A DNA stretch of 64,000 nt from Pseudoalteromonas sp. P1-9 (GCF_001399975.1 NZ_LKBD01000026.1:1-64000); one strand, 5' to 3'; positions 8,971 through 17,785 are shown, counted from the stretch's first letter. The notes: a model not told the origin generated them from the letters alone. Translations and numbers: made by a program.

Positions 8971-9537
8971 TCTGCAGATTAGCCCGAACAAACAAGTATT
9001 AAAGCTATTATCAATAAGCTTCTCAACATCCAAAATATTTGCCTGCTCGTGACTTAAATAAAGTATTGTATTAATAAGGCTTTGTTGAATATGCATTGCA
9101 ATAAAGTCGGTTGGCAAAGCCACAAAGTTACCTTGCTGTTTTTGCAATTCAATATACTCAGTCAAAAAATAAAAGACACTATTCAAAACACCTTGTTTAA
9201 AGTCCACTTCAAGCCATGGACTGGCATAATAAATGGTAAAAAATGAAAACTTTTCAGGGTTATCAAGCCCCCATTTTATTGCGCTTCGCCACACACTTAA
9301 TGCCTGTTCATTACTATTGATTGCATTATTTAACTGTAAACTTGCCACCAACTCCTGCTTCAGGCTTAAATACAGAGCTTCTACTAACACCTTCTTATTT
9401 TCAAAGTGATGAAATAAAGTTCCCGTCGCAACACCTGCATGTTTTGCAATGCTCGCGGTCGATGTTTCAGAGATACCTTGTGCAACAAATAGCGTTAATG
9501 CCGCGTCCAGTAAGGTTTGTTTTTTTGAGTTACCCAT
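8965..9537 (-). CDS. TetR-family transcriptional regulator
   Basis: 190 residues with a TetR N-terminal DNA-binding domain (about 5-50): KKQTLLDAALTLFVAQG, then the recognition helix ASIAKHAGVATGTLFHHFENK. The C-terminal ligand domain is not recognised. Its ATG directly follows the stop of the aldehyde dehydrogenase gene (TAAATG), so the two form one transcript, and a TetR-type palindrome sits in front of the dehydrogenase. It therefore probably represses its own operon until an aldehyde or related ligand appears. The ligand cannot be read from sequence. Confidence 0.85.
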   Translation of the reverse strand: MGNSKKQTLLDAALTLFVAQGISETSTASIAKHAGVATGTLFHHFENKKVLVEALYLSLKQELVASLQLNNAINSNEQALSVWRSAIKWGLDNPEKFSFFTIYYASPWLEVDFKQGVLNSVFYFLTEYIELQKQQGNFVALPTDFIAMHIQQSLINTILYLSHEQANILDVEKLIDNSFNTCLFGLICRN

Positions 9538-10998
9538 TTAACGTACAAACAACTTTGTGAGTAATGACTTTGCCAATCCCTTAAATTTTAAAATAAGCTT
9601 AACGCGCGGTAACCATAATGGTGTTTTTAATACTGTACGCTTATGGCAAAACGTTTCAAACCCTTCACGACCATGGTAATTACCAACGCCCGACTCGCCT
9701 ATTCCACCAAATGGTGCATCATCAGCCCCCACATGCATTAAGGTATCATTAATACATACGCCGCCACTGTGTGTTTGCTGCAAAATCTGATTAATTACCA
9801 ACTTGTCCTTAGACATAATATAAAGCGCCAATGGACGCGCTTTATTATTGATATAGTTTATCGCTTCGCTAAGTTCACTGTAGGTAATTACGGGCAACAC
9901 AGGTCCAAATATTTCACTCTGACAGGCCAACATTTGCTCATTCACATCAATCAATAATTGTGGTGGCATAATGCGATTTTGCACGTCAATCTCATAGCCT
10001 TTAGGCGATAGCACGCGGGCACCTTTACTTTTTGCATCATCTAACAATGCTTGCAATCGTTCAAACTGCGCTAAATTGATAACGGCACCGTATTCATCAT
10101 TAAACTTATCAACATCATATAAAGCAGCGAACCTTTCTAAATAAGTCTGACAAAATGCTAAATGCTGAGATTGCTCAACAAGCACGTAATCAGGCGCAAC
10201 ACAAATTTGACCCGCATTAACCGATTTACCAAGAAGAATCGCATCAGCCGCCTTTTCTAAATCAGAATCAGGCGTAATCACTACCGGAGATTTCCCGCCA
10301 AGCTCCAAGGTATTCGGTACTAATCGTTCGGCACACGACTTTGCCACTAAGCGCCCAACAGACGTCGAACCGGTAAAAAACACATGATCAAATGGAAGCT
10401 GAGTAAATTTTGTGGCGACCTCAGGCCCACCCTCAATAATCGTCACGCTCTCGCTTAGAGATGAAAAAATTTTACGTAATGCCTGATTAGTAAATGGCGT
10501 ATACTCACTCAGTTTAACCATTACTTTGTTCCCAGCCGCCAACGCCGTTGCAATTGGCCCAATACTTAAAAATACAGGGAAATTCCAAGGCACAATTACC
10601 CCCACCACACCTTTAGGTTGTTTGTGAACATAAATAGATGATGGTGCGAGCAGCAAACCGGCACTGCGCCTTTCTGGTTTTAACCAAGTTTTTAAGTGCT
10701 TTAAAGTATAATTAAGATGCTGAACACTCGGTAATATATCCGCCATCAAACTATCAAAATCAGGACGCTTTCCATAATCTTGATTTAATGCAACTAGCAA
10801 GCTTTGCTGGTTTTCAATCAGGGCATTTTTCAAACTATTAAGCAGGGTTTTACGCTCAATTAAACTTGGCTGTTTATTCGTAAGGTATTGTTGCTTTAGT
10901 GTTGAAAATGATGCTTCAAGATCAATTGCATTTACATCTTGTTGTACTGATGCATCGACAGACTCAAGGTTAACGGGGTGTGAGGTGGATGAATTCAT
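9538..10998 (-). CDS. Aldehyde dehydrogenase, coniferyl-aldehyde dehydrogenase type
   Basis: NAD(P)-dependent oxidation of aldehydes to acids. 486 residues with the ALDH fold: the GVVGVIVPWNFP region, cofactor segment FTGSTSVGR, the general-base glutamate in LELGGKSPVVI (about 232) and the catalytic cysteine in NAGQICVAPDYVLV (about 264). Start near the N-terminus is uncertain because no clear ribosome site precedes ATG 10998. The C-terminal 20 residues are basic and hydrophobic (LKFKGLAKSLLTKLF), perhaps a membrane-associating helix as in class 3-like ALDHs. Resembles CalB-type enzymes; substrate may be a long-chain or aromatic aldehyde. Confidence 0.88.
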   Translation of the reverse strand: MNSSTSHPVNLESVDASVQQDVNAIDLEASFSTLKQQYLTNKQPSLIERKTLLNSLKNALIENQQSLLVALNQDYGKRPDFDSLMADILPSVQHLNYTLKHLKTWLKPERRSAGLLLAPSSIYVHKQPKGVVGVIVPWNFPVFLSIGPIATALAAGNKVMVKLSEYTPFTNQALRKIFSSLSESVTIIEGGPEVATKFTQLPFDHVFFTGSTSVGRLVAKSCAERLVPNTLELGGKSPVVITPDSDLEKAADAILLGKSVNAGQICVAPDYVLVEQSQHLAFCQTYLERFAALYDVDKFNDEYGAVINLAQFERLQALLDDAKSKGARVLSPKGYEIDVQNRIMPPQLLIDVNEQMLACQSEIFGPVLPVITYSELSEAINYINNKARPLALYIMSKDKLVINQILQQTHSGGVCINDTLMHVGADDAPFGGIGESGVGNYHGREGFETFCHKRTVLKTPLWLPRVKLILKFKGLAKSLLTKLFVR

Positions 10999-11024
10999 AA
11001 AACGTCTAAACCAAATAAAAACCG

Positions 11025-11038
11025 ACTGATTAGTCAGT
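11025..11038. promoter_or_regulatory. TetR-type operator before the aldehyde dehydrogenase operon
   Basis: ACTGATTAGTCAGT has 5-base inverted arms (ACTGA / TCAGT) around TTAG, the typical ACTGAC-type palindrome of TetR-family operators. It ends 27 bases upstream of the dehydrogenase start codon, consistent with autoregulation by the downstream TetR protein. Confidence 0.6.
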
Positions 11039-11072
11039 TTAATTTAGAGTAATAATTCAACAAAGGCAAATA

Positions 11073-11101
11073 AAAAAGCCACCCGACTTGGGTGGCTTTT
11101 T
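11073..11101. terminator. Rho-independent terminator after fkpA
   Basis: AAAAGCCACCC and GGGTGGCTTTTT pair with a 5-base loop (GACTT). A and T runs on both sides make it bidirectional; on the minus strand it ends fkpA just downstream of its stop codon. Confidence 0.85.
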
Positions 11102-11118
11102 AAAACTGGTAATTAAAA

Positions 11119-11871
11119 TTACTCAGAAGCAGCTTCTTTTTCAGCTTCAGGCTGAACTACTTTTAAAAGCTCAACTTCAAAAATTAGCGTTGAGTTTGCA
11201 GGGATCTTACCAAGGTCACGCTCGCCGTATGCAAGTTCAGAAGGGATAAAGAACTTGTACTTTGAACCTTCAGCCATAAGCTGAACACCTTCAGTCCAAC
11301 CTTTAATAACGCGATTTAGTGGGAACGTAATTGGCTCACCGTGAGAGTAAGAGCTATCAAACTCAGTACCGTCAATTAGTGTACCTTTATAGTGAACTTC
11401 AACCGTATCTGTTGCTAACGGCTTCTTACCTTCACCTTCAGAAAGAACTTGATACTGAAGACCAGAATCAGTTGTTACAACGCCGTCTTTTTTGCCGTTT
11501 TCAGCTAAGAAAGCAACGCCTTGTGCTTTAACTTCTTCAGCTTTTGCTTGCGCCGCAGCTTGCTGCTTTTCAGCAACTTCAGTATTTAGTTTTGTTAGAA
11601 GCTCTTTAATTTCTTCTTCTGTTAGCTGTGATTTACCCGCTAGAGACTCTTCTAAACCAGCAATGATAAGTGCTTTATCTAGTTCAAAACCAACTTCAGT
11701 TTTACCTTCTAGATCTTTCTTAACAAACTCACCGATTGAAGCGCCAAGACCATATGCTTGTTTTTGTACTTCGGTCTCTAATTTTACTTCTGCTTTCGGT
11801 GCTTCTTTATTACATGCAGCAAGTGCAAGCACTGATGCAGCAACGAATGAAAGTTTAAATACTTTTTTCAT
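11119..11871 (-). CDS. fkpA: FKBP-type peptidyl-prolyl cis-trans isomerase, FkpA/Mip-like lipoprotein
   Basis: Periplasmic folding catalyst and chaperone. The ATG at 11871 is chosen because GGAG lies 6 bases before it; the frame opens 5 codons earlier. The 250-residue product has a lipoprotein signal ending LALAAC with Cys20, unlike the soluble E. coli FkpA and more like Mip lipoproteins. An N-terminal dimerisation region with a long alanine/lysine/glutamate-rich helix (about 25-125) is followed by the FKBP domain: VEVHYKGTLIDGTEFDSSY, VIKGWTEGVQLM and IPSELAYGE. Near slyX as in E. coli. Confidence 0.92.
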   Translation of the reverse strand: MKKVFKLSFVAASVLALAACNKEAPKAEVKLETEVQKQAYGLGASIGEFVKKDLEGKTEVGFELDKALIIAGLEESLAGKSQLTEEEIKELLTKLNTEVAEKQQAAAQAKAEEVKAQGVAFLAENGKKDGVVTTDSGLQYQVLSEGEGKKPLATDTVEVHYKGTLIDGTEFDSSYSHGEPITFPLNRVIKGWTEGVQLMAEGSKYKFFIPSELAYGERDLGKIPANSTLIFEVELLKVVQPEAEKEAASE

Positions 11872-12095
11872 CTTTTTCTCCGGCAAATAAAATGCCTTTT
11901 ATCTACAATTATCTAAGTTAAAATTAAATGAGTTACATGATAGGCTGACAAACATCGATGTAAAACACAAATAATGACGACAAAGACGTTAACCTGAGAC
12001 AACGCCGATAATTATTATCTGTAACTACCTTGTTCTCAAAACTCGTCCTAGTCTAACCTCTCACAGTCTAAGAGTTAAGGGAAATTAGATTAAAA

Positions 12096-13076
12096 ATGAA
12101 GCCATTTAGTATAACTTTATTAATTTTTACCCTATTTACCTTAACGGCGTGCGATAACACTGATGTCGTACCGAACAATGCGCAAGAACATGCCGTGCAA
12201 GGCAGTTACGCCGCGGCCCTTAACTCCAATGGCAGCCTTGCAGTTGTCTCCTCTATCAATCATGGCATTTCAGTATGGAATTTGAATGACAATGCATTAC
12301 TTTACCAATGGAGCCACCACCAAAGCGAAGACAACCTCGTTCTCGCTATAGACATTAGTGATGATAATAAGTTCGCGGTTACTGCCGATCGCACTAATTT
12401 TGCTGTCTGGAGCCTTGAAAATGGCGAGAATATCGGCTTTTGGAAAATCCAAGAATCGAGCATTCGCGATATCGCCATTAGCAATAACGGCCGTTACGTG
12501 CTTTATGGACGAGGTGACGGAAAAGTAATTCATATCGATCTAAATACCGGGCGCAGAATCGAATTTTTGGGTCACACCGAAAAAATCAACGCCGTCGATT
12601 TATCACCCAATGGCTATTACGCGCTAACAGGTGCAAATGATTACACCGCATATTTATGGGATACCCGCAGCGCACAGGTAGTTCACCGTTTTAATCATCC
12701 AAGTCGCGTCACCCAAGTAAGTTTAGATCGAGAAGGCCGCAGAGCCTTTACCGCCGACAGTAAAAAACAAGCAAGTGTATGGAACTTACAAACAGGCGAA
12801 CAAATTAGTAACCTGCAATTCAGAGCACGACAAAAAGTATTTAGCGCAGTACGCTTTAGCTCTAATGCAAATCAACTACTCACAGGTTCGCCAGCACGCA
12901 CCATTGCACTATGGGATGCAAACTCAGGAAAAGAGCTACAAACATGGCACGTAGCACCGCGCAAAGATTCGCGCCCAAAATCAGCAGTAGTATATGACAT
13001 CGCTTTTAGCGATAATGGGCAGATTATCAGTGAAAGTTCTAACGGTTTATCTGAAACATGGCAAATGAACAAATAA
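12096..13076 (+). CDS. WD40-repeat lipoprotein
   Basis: 326 residues. A lipoprotein signal ends LTLTAC with Cys19, so the protein is probably anchored in the envelope. The rest is a beta-propeller of about six to seven WD40-like blades, each with a xxxAVWSL / YLWDTRS / SVWNLQ / ALWDANS closing strand. No catalytic motif is visible; propellers usually scaffold other proteins. It overlaps the start of slyX by 19 bases, so the two are translated from one message. Insertion of this gene between fkpA and slyX is not part of the enterobacterial order. Confidence 0.85.
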   Translation: MKPFSITLLIFTLFTLTACDNTDVVPNNAQEHAVQGSYAAALNSNGSLAVVSSINHGISVWNLNDNALLYQWSHHQSEDNLVLAIDISDDNKFAVTADRTNFAVWSLENGENIGFWKIQESSIRDIAISNNGRYVLYGRGDGKVIHIDLNTGRRIEFLGHTEKINAVDLSPNGYYALTGANDYTAYLWDTRSAQVVHRFNHPSRVTQVSLDREGRRAFTADSKKQASVWNLQTGEQISNLQFRARQKVFSAVRFSSNANQLLTGSPARTIALWDANSGKELQTWHVAPRKDSRPKSAVVYDIAFSDNGQIISESSNGLSETWQMNK

Positions 13077-13285
13077 CCAATCTTGAAGCGCGTATTACCG
13101 AACTTGAAACAAAGGTAGCGTACCAAGATGAAACGATCGACATTTTAAACGACGAGCTAAAGCAGCATCAAATGGCGATGGCAAAAATGACCCGTCAAAT
13201 TGAGTTGGTAGGTGAAAAGCTAAAAGAAATGAAGCCGTCTTCGGTCGTCGGTGAGGAGCATGAAACCCCGCCACCGCATTACTAA
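13058..13285 (+). CDS. slyX: SlyX family protein
   Basis: A 75-residue coiled-coil protein of unknown function conserved next to fkpA/slyD in gammaproteobacteria. LEARITELETKVAYQDETIDILNDE shows heptads, and the C-terminus EETPPPHY-like (HETPPPHY) is the family signature. The start codon lies inside the end of the WD40 gene, in a different frame. Confidence 0.93.
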   Translation: MANEQITNLEARITELETKVAYQDETIDILNDELKQHQMAMAKMTRQIELVGEKLKEMKPSSVVGEEHETPPPHY

Positions 13286-13294
13286 GTTTACATT

Positions 13295-13314
13295 AAGCCT
13301 GATCACTCAGGCTT
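13295..13314. terminator. Hairpin between convergent slyX and yheV
   Basis: AAGCCTGA (13295-13302) pairs with TCAGGCTT (13307-13314). It lacks a clear run of T on either side, so termination efficiency is doubtful. The yheV stop codon is in the loop. Confidence 0.4.
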
Positions 13315-13503
13315 AAAAACACCAATTACTTGTTCAAACTGGCGTGTTGACGCTTGAACTTGGCCTTCAGCCTGCGTCATAGTGTGGCCACATTCAACAC
13401 ACTCTACTTTTTCAACATCCATTTCTTTGTATAGCATCATAGTATCTTGCTTTTTACACTCTGGGCAGGTTGCGCCCGCGATAAAACGTTTTTTCTGTTT
13501 CAT
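13303..13503 (-). CDS. yheV: YheV family putative zinc ribbon protein
   Basis: 66 residues, the family length, when started at ATG 13503 (MKQKKRFIAGATCPEC); a GTG six codons upstream is less likely. Two CxxC pairs (CPECKK and CVECGH) form a probable zinc ribbon, and the C-terminus EQVIGVFKPE is the family signature. Function unknown; in E. coli it lies near kefB and yheS, matching the surroundings here. Confidence 0.9.
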   Translation of the reverse strand: MKQKKRFIAGATCPECKKQDTMMLYKEMDVEKVECVECGHTMTQAEGQVQASTRQFEQVIGVFKPE

Positions 13504-13603
13504 GGTTTTCAAATTAATCACAATGTTGATAAAGCGATTTTAACAAACAACACTGATTACTTGATATACTAGCGCAAGAAAAGTTTTCAAAAATGCTTAC
13601 TAA

Positions 13604-15532
13604 ATGATTCAAATCTCTAATCTAGAATTACTGCGTGGTGGCAAGCCACTATTAAAAAATACCAATGCAACATTATTTGCCGGCCATAAAGTAGGTCTTG
13701 TTGGCAATAATGGCTGTGGTAAATCAAGCCTGTTTGCACTTATTCGCAATGAGCTGTCACCAGATATGGGCGAATGTAGTATTCCTAAAGAGTGGCGTAT
13801 TGCATCAGTAAAGCAAGAAACGCCCGGATTAGATATTTCAGCACTAGAGTATGTGCTGCAAGGTTACGAAGAGTATTACGCACTGCGAGAGCAACTTCAT
13901 GTAGCCGAACACGCGAACGACGGTGCAAAACAAGCTGAACTTCACCTCGCTTTAGAAGAACTACAGGCCTATCATATTGAGGCCAAAGCAGGCGAGCTAT
14001 TACATGGTTTAGGCTTTTCGCAGCAGCAAATATCTCTGCCGGTAAAATCATTTTCGGGTGGTTGGCGCATGCGCTTAAACCTTGCCCAAGCGTTATTACA
14101 AGAAGCAGATTTATTACTGCTGGATGAGCCAACCAACCACTTAGATTTAGATGCGGTTTACTGGCTAGAAAAGTTTTTGAAAACCTACCCAGGTACATTA
14201 GTGCTAATATCACACGACCGTGAATTCTTAGATGCCATTGTCGGCGAAATTTGGCACGTTTATCAGCAGCAAATTCACACTTACAAAGGTAACTACAGCC
14301 AGTTTGAGCGCATTAAGGCTGAAAAACTAGCTCAGCAGCAAAGTAACTTTGAAAAGCAACAAGAGCAAATAGCGCACTTAGAAAGCTTTATTCGCCGCTT
14401 TAAGGCCAAAGCCAGCAAAGCCAAACAAGCACAAAGTCGTGTTAAAGCACTCGAGCGAATGGAAAAACTGGCGCCAGCACATATCGACTCGCCATTTAAC
14501 TTTAGTTTTAAAGAGCCACCTAGCTTACCAAACCCTCTTATTTCTTTAGAAAAAGTGAAAGCAGGCTATGGCGATGTCACCATTTTACAAGACATCAAAC
14601 TAAACCTTGTTCCAGGTAGCCGCATTGCACTACTCGGTAAAAACGGCGCGGGTAAATCAACCTTAATCAAATTATTAGCAGGCGAGTTAAACGCGCAATC
14701 TGGCGAATTTGTACACCACCAAGGCTTGCGTATTGGTTACTTTGCGCAGCATCAGCTTGAATCGCTCGACCCAAGTGCATCGGCCATTTTGCATTTGCAA
14801 CGTCTGGATAGCAAAGCAACAGAGCAAGAACTAAGAGACTTTCTTGGTTGCTTTGCGTTTCATGGCGACAAAGCGCTTGAGCCTGTAGCGCCATTCTCTG
14901 GTGGCGAGAAAGCGCGTTTAGTGCTGGCGTTATTGGTGTATCAAAAACCTAACATCTTGCTACTCGATGAACCAACTAACCACTTAGATCTAGAAATGCG
15001 CCATGCTCTCGTAATGGCACTGCAAGGGTTTGAAGGGGCAATGGTTACGGTATCGCACGATCGTCATTTATTAAAAAACACGTCAGATCAGTTTTATTTA
15101 GTGGATAGCCGTCAAGTAACTCAACTAGGTTACGAGATTGAAGATTACTACGCATGGCTTGCCAACAAAGACGTTGCTAAAACACCTGAAAGTGATACAG
15201 CGCCAGTTGAAAGCAAACCTAACAAGGTGCAAAACCGCAAAGAACAAAAACGCCTTGAAGCTAAATTTAGAAAACAAATGCAGCCATTAAAGCGTGAAAT
15301 TGAAAAACTTGAAAAGCAGTTAGAAACAGTTAGTGATGCGCTGCAAAAAGCTGAAAGCGCGCTAGCGGACGCCAGCATCTATCAAGATGAAAATAAGACA
15401 GAACTTAATAAACAGCTAGCGGAACAGGCAAAACTTGCGCCACAGCTCAATGAGATTGAGGAAAGTCTGCTTGAAAAGCTAGAAACACTTGAACAAGAGG
15501 AAGCTGACTTTGCAGCACAATTTGCACAGTAG
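13604..15532 (+). CDS. yheS: ABC-F family ATPase YheS
   Basis: Ribosome-associated ABC-F ATPase; no membrane domain. 642 residues with two ABC cassettes. Cassette 1 has Walker A GNNGCGKSS (34-42), signature SGGWRMRLNLAQALL and Walker B LLLDEPTNHLDL. A charged linker follows (AHLESFIRRFKAKASKAKQAQSRVK in part), then cassette 2 with GKNGAGKST (about 345), SGGEKARLVLA and a second DEPTNHLD. A C-terminal coiled coil occupies about 560-640. Acts on stalled or translating ribosomes according to work on E. coli YheS; the exact substrate here is inferred. Confidence 0.95.
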   Translation: MIQISNLELLRGGKPLLKNTNATLFAGHKVGLVGNNGCGKSSLFALIRNELSPDMGECSIPKEWRIASVKQETPGLDISALEYVLQGYEEYYALREQLHVAEHANDGAKQAELHLALEELQAYHIEAKAGELLHGLGFSQQQISLPVKSFSGGWRMRLNLAQALLQEADLLLLDEPTNHLDLDAVYWLEKFLKTYPGTLVLISHDREFLDAIVGEIWHVYQQQIHTYKGNYSQFERIKAEKLAQQQSNFEKQQEQIAHLESFIRRFKAKASKAKQAQSRVKALERMEKLAPAHIDSPFNFSFKEPPSLPNPLISLEKVKAGYGDVTILQDIKLNLVPGSRIALLGKNGAGKSTLIKLLAGELNAQSGEFVHHQGLRIGYFAQHQLESLDPSASAILHLQRLDSKATEQELRDFLGCFAFHGDKALEPVAPFSGGEKARLVLALLVYQKPNILLLDEPTNHLDLEMRHALVMALQGFEGAMVTVSHDRHLLKNTSDQFYLVDSRQVTQLGYEIEDYYAWLANKDVAKTPESDTAPVESKPNKVQNRKEQKRLEAKFRKQMQPLKREIEKLEKQLETVSDALQKAESALADASIYQDENKTELNKQLAEQAKLAPQLNEIEESLLEKLETLEQEEADFAAQFAQ

Positions 15533-15983
15533 CAACCTCTGGCAATTTACTTTGCAGTATTACAGTAAAAGCGCGCGTAGCAACGCGCTTTTACAGCTGC
15601 AAGATAAATACGCTGCCAACATCAATTTGTGCTTACTGCTTAAATACCTCTCGCAACAAAACATAATGGTAAGCACCTCGACCATTGCCGTATTACATGC
15701 ACACGTTACGGATTTTAGCCAAAACTACACACAACCGCTTCGCAAAATCCGAGCCAACTTCAAACAATCGTTGCAAACAATGAAAAATTATTCAGCATTG
15801 CGAGCCCATATGCTCAATGCCGAGCTAGAGCTTGAAAAACAAGAGCAGCAATTGCTAGTAGACGAATTTAACCGCGCAACAACAAGCGACTTATCGCCCA
15901 ACTGTCCACTTAAATACTACCTAGAAAGCATTTTAGCAGTGCCAAAAACTGACCTAGATCAAACATTAACTCAACTTGCGTAA
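15510..15983 (+). CDS. TIGR02444/DUF2390 family protein
   Basis: Short protein of unknown function that commonly follows the ABC-F ATPase gene in gammaproteobacteria. SNLWQFTLQYYS..ALLQLQDKYAANINLCLLLKYL at the N-terminus is the family hallmark; the rest is helical and charged. It begins inside the end of yheS. No ATG is available: TTG 15510 has GAGGAAG nine bases upstream and is preferred, TTG 15489 being the outermost possibility. Translation is probably coupled to yheS. Confidence 0.78.
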   Translation: MQHNLHSSNLWQFTLQYYSKSARSNALLQLQDKYAANINLCLLLKYLSQQNIMVSTSTIAVLHAHVTDFSQNYTQPLRKIRANFKQSLQTMKNYSALRAHMLNAELELEKQEQQLLVDEFNRATTSDLSPNCPLKYYLESILAVPKTDLDQTLTQLA

Positions 15984-16008
15984 CACGCGTAAATACGCGG
16001 GATAAATA

Positions 16009-16022
16009 TTGATCTAGGTCAT
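16009..16022 (+). promoter_or_regulatory. FNR/ANR-like box before the DUF3149 gene
   Basis: TTGATCTAGGTCAT matches the FNR-family layout TTGAT-N4-(A/G)TCAA except for the last base. It lies 59 bases before the start codon of the small membrane protein. A single imperfect match by eye is weak evidence. Confidence 0.35.
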
Positions 16023-16080
16023 GATCACTATGCTCACCTTATTCTATTCTCTTTCGTGTTGACGTTAGAGGAGAAACACA

Positions 16081-16224
16081 ATGAGCAATTTATTTAGAGA
16101 CTTTTTCCAGGACCCTGTGCTCTTTTTATCATTTGGCATTTTAGGTGTTGTTATTGTTCTTTGCCTTTTCTACGTAGGCTTCTTTATTAATAAGATTAAG
16201 AACGATCAGCCTAGCGAGTCATAA
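16081..16224 (+). CDS. Small single-span membrane protein, DUF3149 type
   Basis: A 47-residue gene, MSNLFRDFFQDPVLFLSFG at the start, followed by a hydrophobic span LGVVIVLCLFYVGFF and the tail NKIKNDQPSES. The ribosome site AGAGGAG at 16067-16073 is one of the strongest in the window, supporting real translation. The sequence fits the DUF3149 family of tiny inner-membrane proteins of unknown role. It stands alone between the yheS unit and a strong terminator, with an FNR-like box upstream. Confidence 0.85.
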   Translation: MSNLFRDFFQDPVLFLSFGILGVVIVLCLFYVGFFINKIKNDQPSES

Positions 16225-16300
16225 CCAGTTTTATAAAATTTGATAATGTGGGCTTGGGCCGGCATTTGAAAAACCCTGTTAGAATTAAGCACGACGCACT

Positions 16301-16341
16301 AAAGCATCAAACTAGGCAACTAGTTTGGTGCTTTATTTTTT
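16301..16341 (+). terminator. Strong Rho-independent terminator
   Basis: AAAGCATCAAACTAG pairs with CTAGTTTGGTGCTTT around GCAA (one G-U), followed by ATTTTTTC. It ends the small membrane protein transcript and abuts the repeat element. Confidence 0.85.
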
Positions 16342-16344
16342 CTA

Positions 16345-16504
16345 ATACCAATTTGGATAATTAAGTGCTCTATTGTGAGGCAATAAAACCGCGCTGGTTG
16401 CAAGGCAATCATTTCGCTATAAAGCTGCTCTACATGAAAAACTTTAACGCGGTTAGCGATGGTTTAATGCCTCAAAATGAATAATTATAATTGAGAATTG
16501 GTAT
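16345..16504. repeat. Palindromic intergenic repeat element, copy 1
   Basis: A 160-base non-coding element between the terminator and yheT. Its ends are inverted: ATACCAATT (16345-16353) and AATTGGTAT (16496-16504). A second nested inverted pair lies inside: GAGGCA at 16377-16382 (then ATAAAACC) with TGCCTC at 16468-16473 (preceded by GGTTTAA). The segment CTACAT..TTTAACGC..GTTAGC at 16430-16457 recurs in diverged form at 34246-34273. No coding capacity, so it resembles a REP/MITE-like sequence. Nested inverted ends suggest a long hairpin in RNA or DNA. Confidence 0.6.
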
Positions 16505-16541
16505 GATACACTGAGCCAATATTTTTCTTTTGTACACAGCC

Positions 16542-17528
16542 ATGGATCAAAACTTTAAGCCAGCTTGGTGGATGACCAATCGGCACGCACAAACCATTTT
16601 ACCGCGCTTTTTTCGCCCAAATCTTACTGTGGATTACAATATTGAAGAAATCACTACGCCCGATCACGACTTTCTGCAATTGATTTGGAGTTCTCAACAT
16701 ATTGCTGCCGACGAGAAACCGCTAGCAATTGTATTGCATGGCTTAGAAGGAAATATTGATAGCTTCTACGCTAAAGGCATGATGAAAGCACTAACGTTAG
16801 CCGGTTTTGATGTCGTGTTATTACACTTTAGAAACTGTGGACACAAAGCCAATTTGCAGGCACGCGCCTACCACTGCGGCGAAACCAGCGATCTACACTT
16901 TTTAGTTAATACACTCAAGCAACGCTTTCCAAATAAGCCGCTAATGGCTGTTGGCTTTTCACTCGGTGGCAATGTATTAACCAAATACCTAGGTGAGTAT
17001 GAAGACGAATGTCAGCTAGATGCCGCAGCCGTTGTTTCTGCTCCGTTTGCCTTAGCCTCATCATGTAAAGTGATTCAAAAGAGTTGTTTTAAGCTGTATC
17101 AGAAGTACTTACTGGATAGGTTAAAAAAATCAACAGCAAGAAAACTGGATAACATTAAAGAATCAATTAATTTAACGGCAAAGCAACTAGAAAACATTTA
17201 CGATTTATGGGAATTCGACAACAGAGTAACAGCGCCATTACACGGCTTTATTGATGCGGCCGATTACTACCTAAAATCAAGCGGAAAACAGTATTTAAAA
17301 CGCATCACAACCCCCACTCTAGTGATTCATGCAAAAGATGACCCTATGTTGTCACAAGAAGCTATTCCGCAAAAAGAAGACGTAAGCAACGCGGTTAAAC
17401 TACTGGTTTCCAAACAAGGTGGACATGTTGGCTTTATAAGCGGTAAAAACCCATTTAAGCCAATTTTTTGGCTAGAGCAGCAAGTTCCCCATTTTTTCCA
17501 GCAACAACTTTTAGGCAAATTAAAATGA
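16542..17528 (+). CDS. yheT: Alpha/beta hydrolase YheT
   Basis: 328 residues from ATG 16542 ([10 protein letters not shown]); a TTG four codons upstream is the outermost alternative. YheT-type signatures: [21 protein letters not shown] (oxyanion region, about 67), the nucleophile elbow GFSLGGN (about 145) and C-terminal histidine in [11 protein letters not shown], with the acid in HAKDDPM. Predicted esterase or lipase-like enzyme; no substrate is known. Overlaps yheU by four bases (ATGA), so they are co-translated. Confidence 0.93.
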   Translation: MDQNFKPAWWMTNRHAQTILPRFFRPNLTVDYNIEEITTPDHDFLQLIWSSQHIAADEKPLAIVLHGLEGNIDSFYAKGMMKALTLAGFDVVLLHFRNCGHKANLQARAYHCGETSDLHFLVNTLKQRFPNKPLMAVGFSLGGNVLTKYLGEYEDECQLDAAAVVSAPFALASSCKVIQKSCFKLYQKYLLDRLKKSTARKLDNIKESINLTAKQLENIYDLWEFDNRVTAPLHGFIDAADYYLKSSGKQYLKRITTPTLVIHAKDDPMLSQEAIPQKEDVSNAVKLLVSKQGGHVGFISGKNPFKPIFWLEQQVPHFFQQQLLGKLK

Positions 17529-17758
17529 TCGTTCCGATTGAACAAATTGACCCAGATACTCTGACTAATTTAATTAAAGAATTTGTTCTGCGCGAAGGCA
17601 CTGACTACGGTGAAGAAGAGGCAGCACTCAACTTAAAAATTGAGCAAGTGAGAGCACAGCTCAAAAGTGGCATAGCAGTGTTAGTATTTTCTGAATTACA
17701 TGAAACGATTAATATTATGCCCGCTAGTGACTTTGAATCACACCCAGATTATGAATAG
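17525..17758 (+). CDS. yheU: YheU family protein
   Basis: 77 residues starting at ATG 17525, which overlaps the yheT stop as ATGA. The family core [17 protein letters not shown] and [10 protein letters not shown] are both present. Function unknown; always found downstream of yheT, here as in E. coli. The extended frame upstream to 17468 lies within yheT and is not used. Confidence 0.93.
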   Translation: MIVPIEQIDPDTLTNLIKEFVLREGTDYGEEEAALNLKIEQVRAQLKSGIAVLVFSELHETINIMPASDFESHPDYE

Positions 17759-17785
17759 AAAAGGCAGCGCCTTTTCTATCTTTTA
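17757..17785 (+). terminator. Terminator after yheU
   Basis: AGAAAAGGC pairs with GCCTTTTCT around AGC, followed by ATCTTTT. The stem starts within the yheU stop codon. Confidence 0.65.

Noticed and set aside
11492..11890. 132-residue frame antisense to fkpA
   Set aside because: Serine/alanine/cysteine-rich shadow of a real gene with no homology or ribosome site.
13785..14213. 142-residue frame antisense to yheS
   Set aside because: Lies wholly within a conserved ABC cassette; composition is that of a shadow frame.
16345..16504. Intergenic element as a CRISPR array or riboswitch
   Set aside because: No regular repeat-spacer pattern; the inverted ends and second copy fit a dispersed repeat better.
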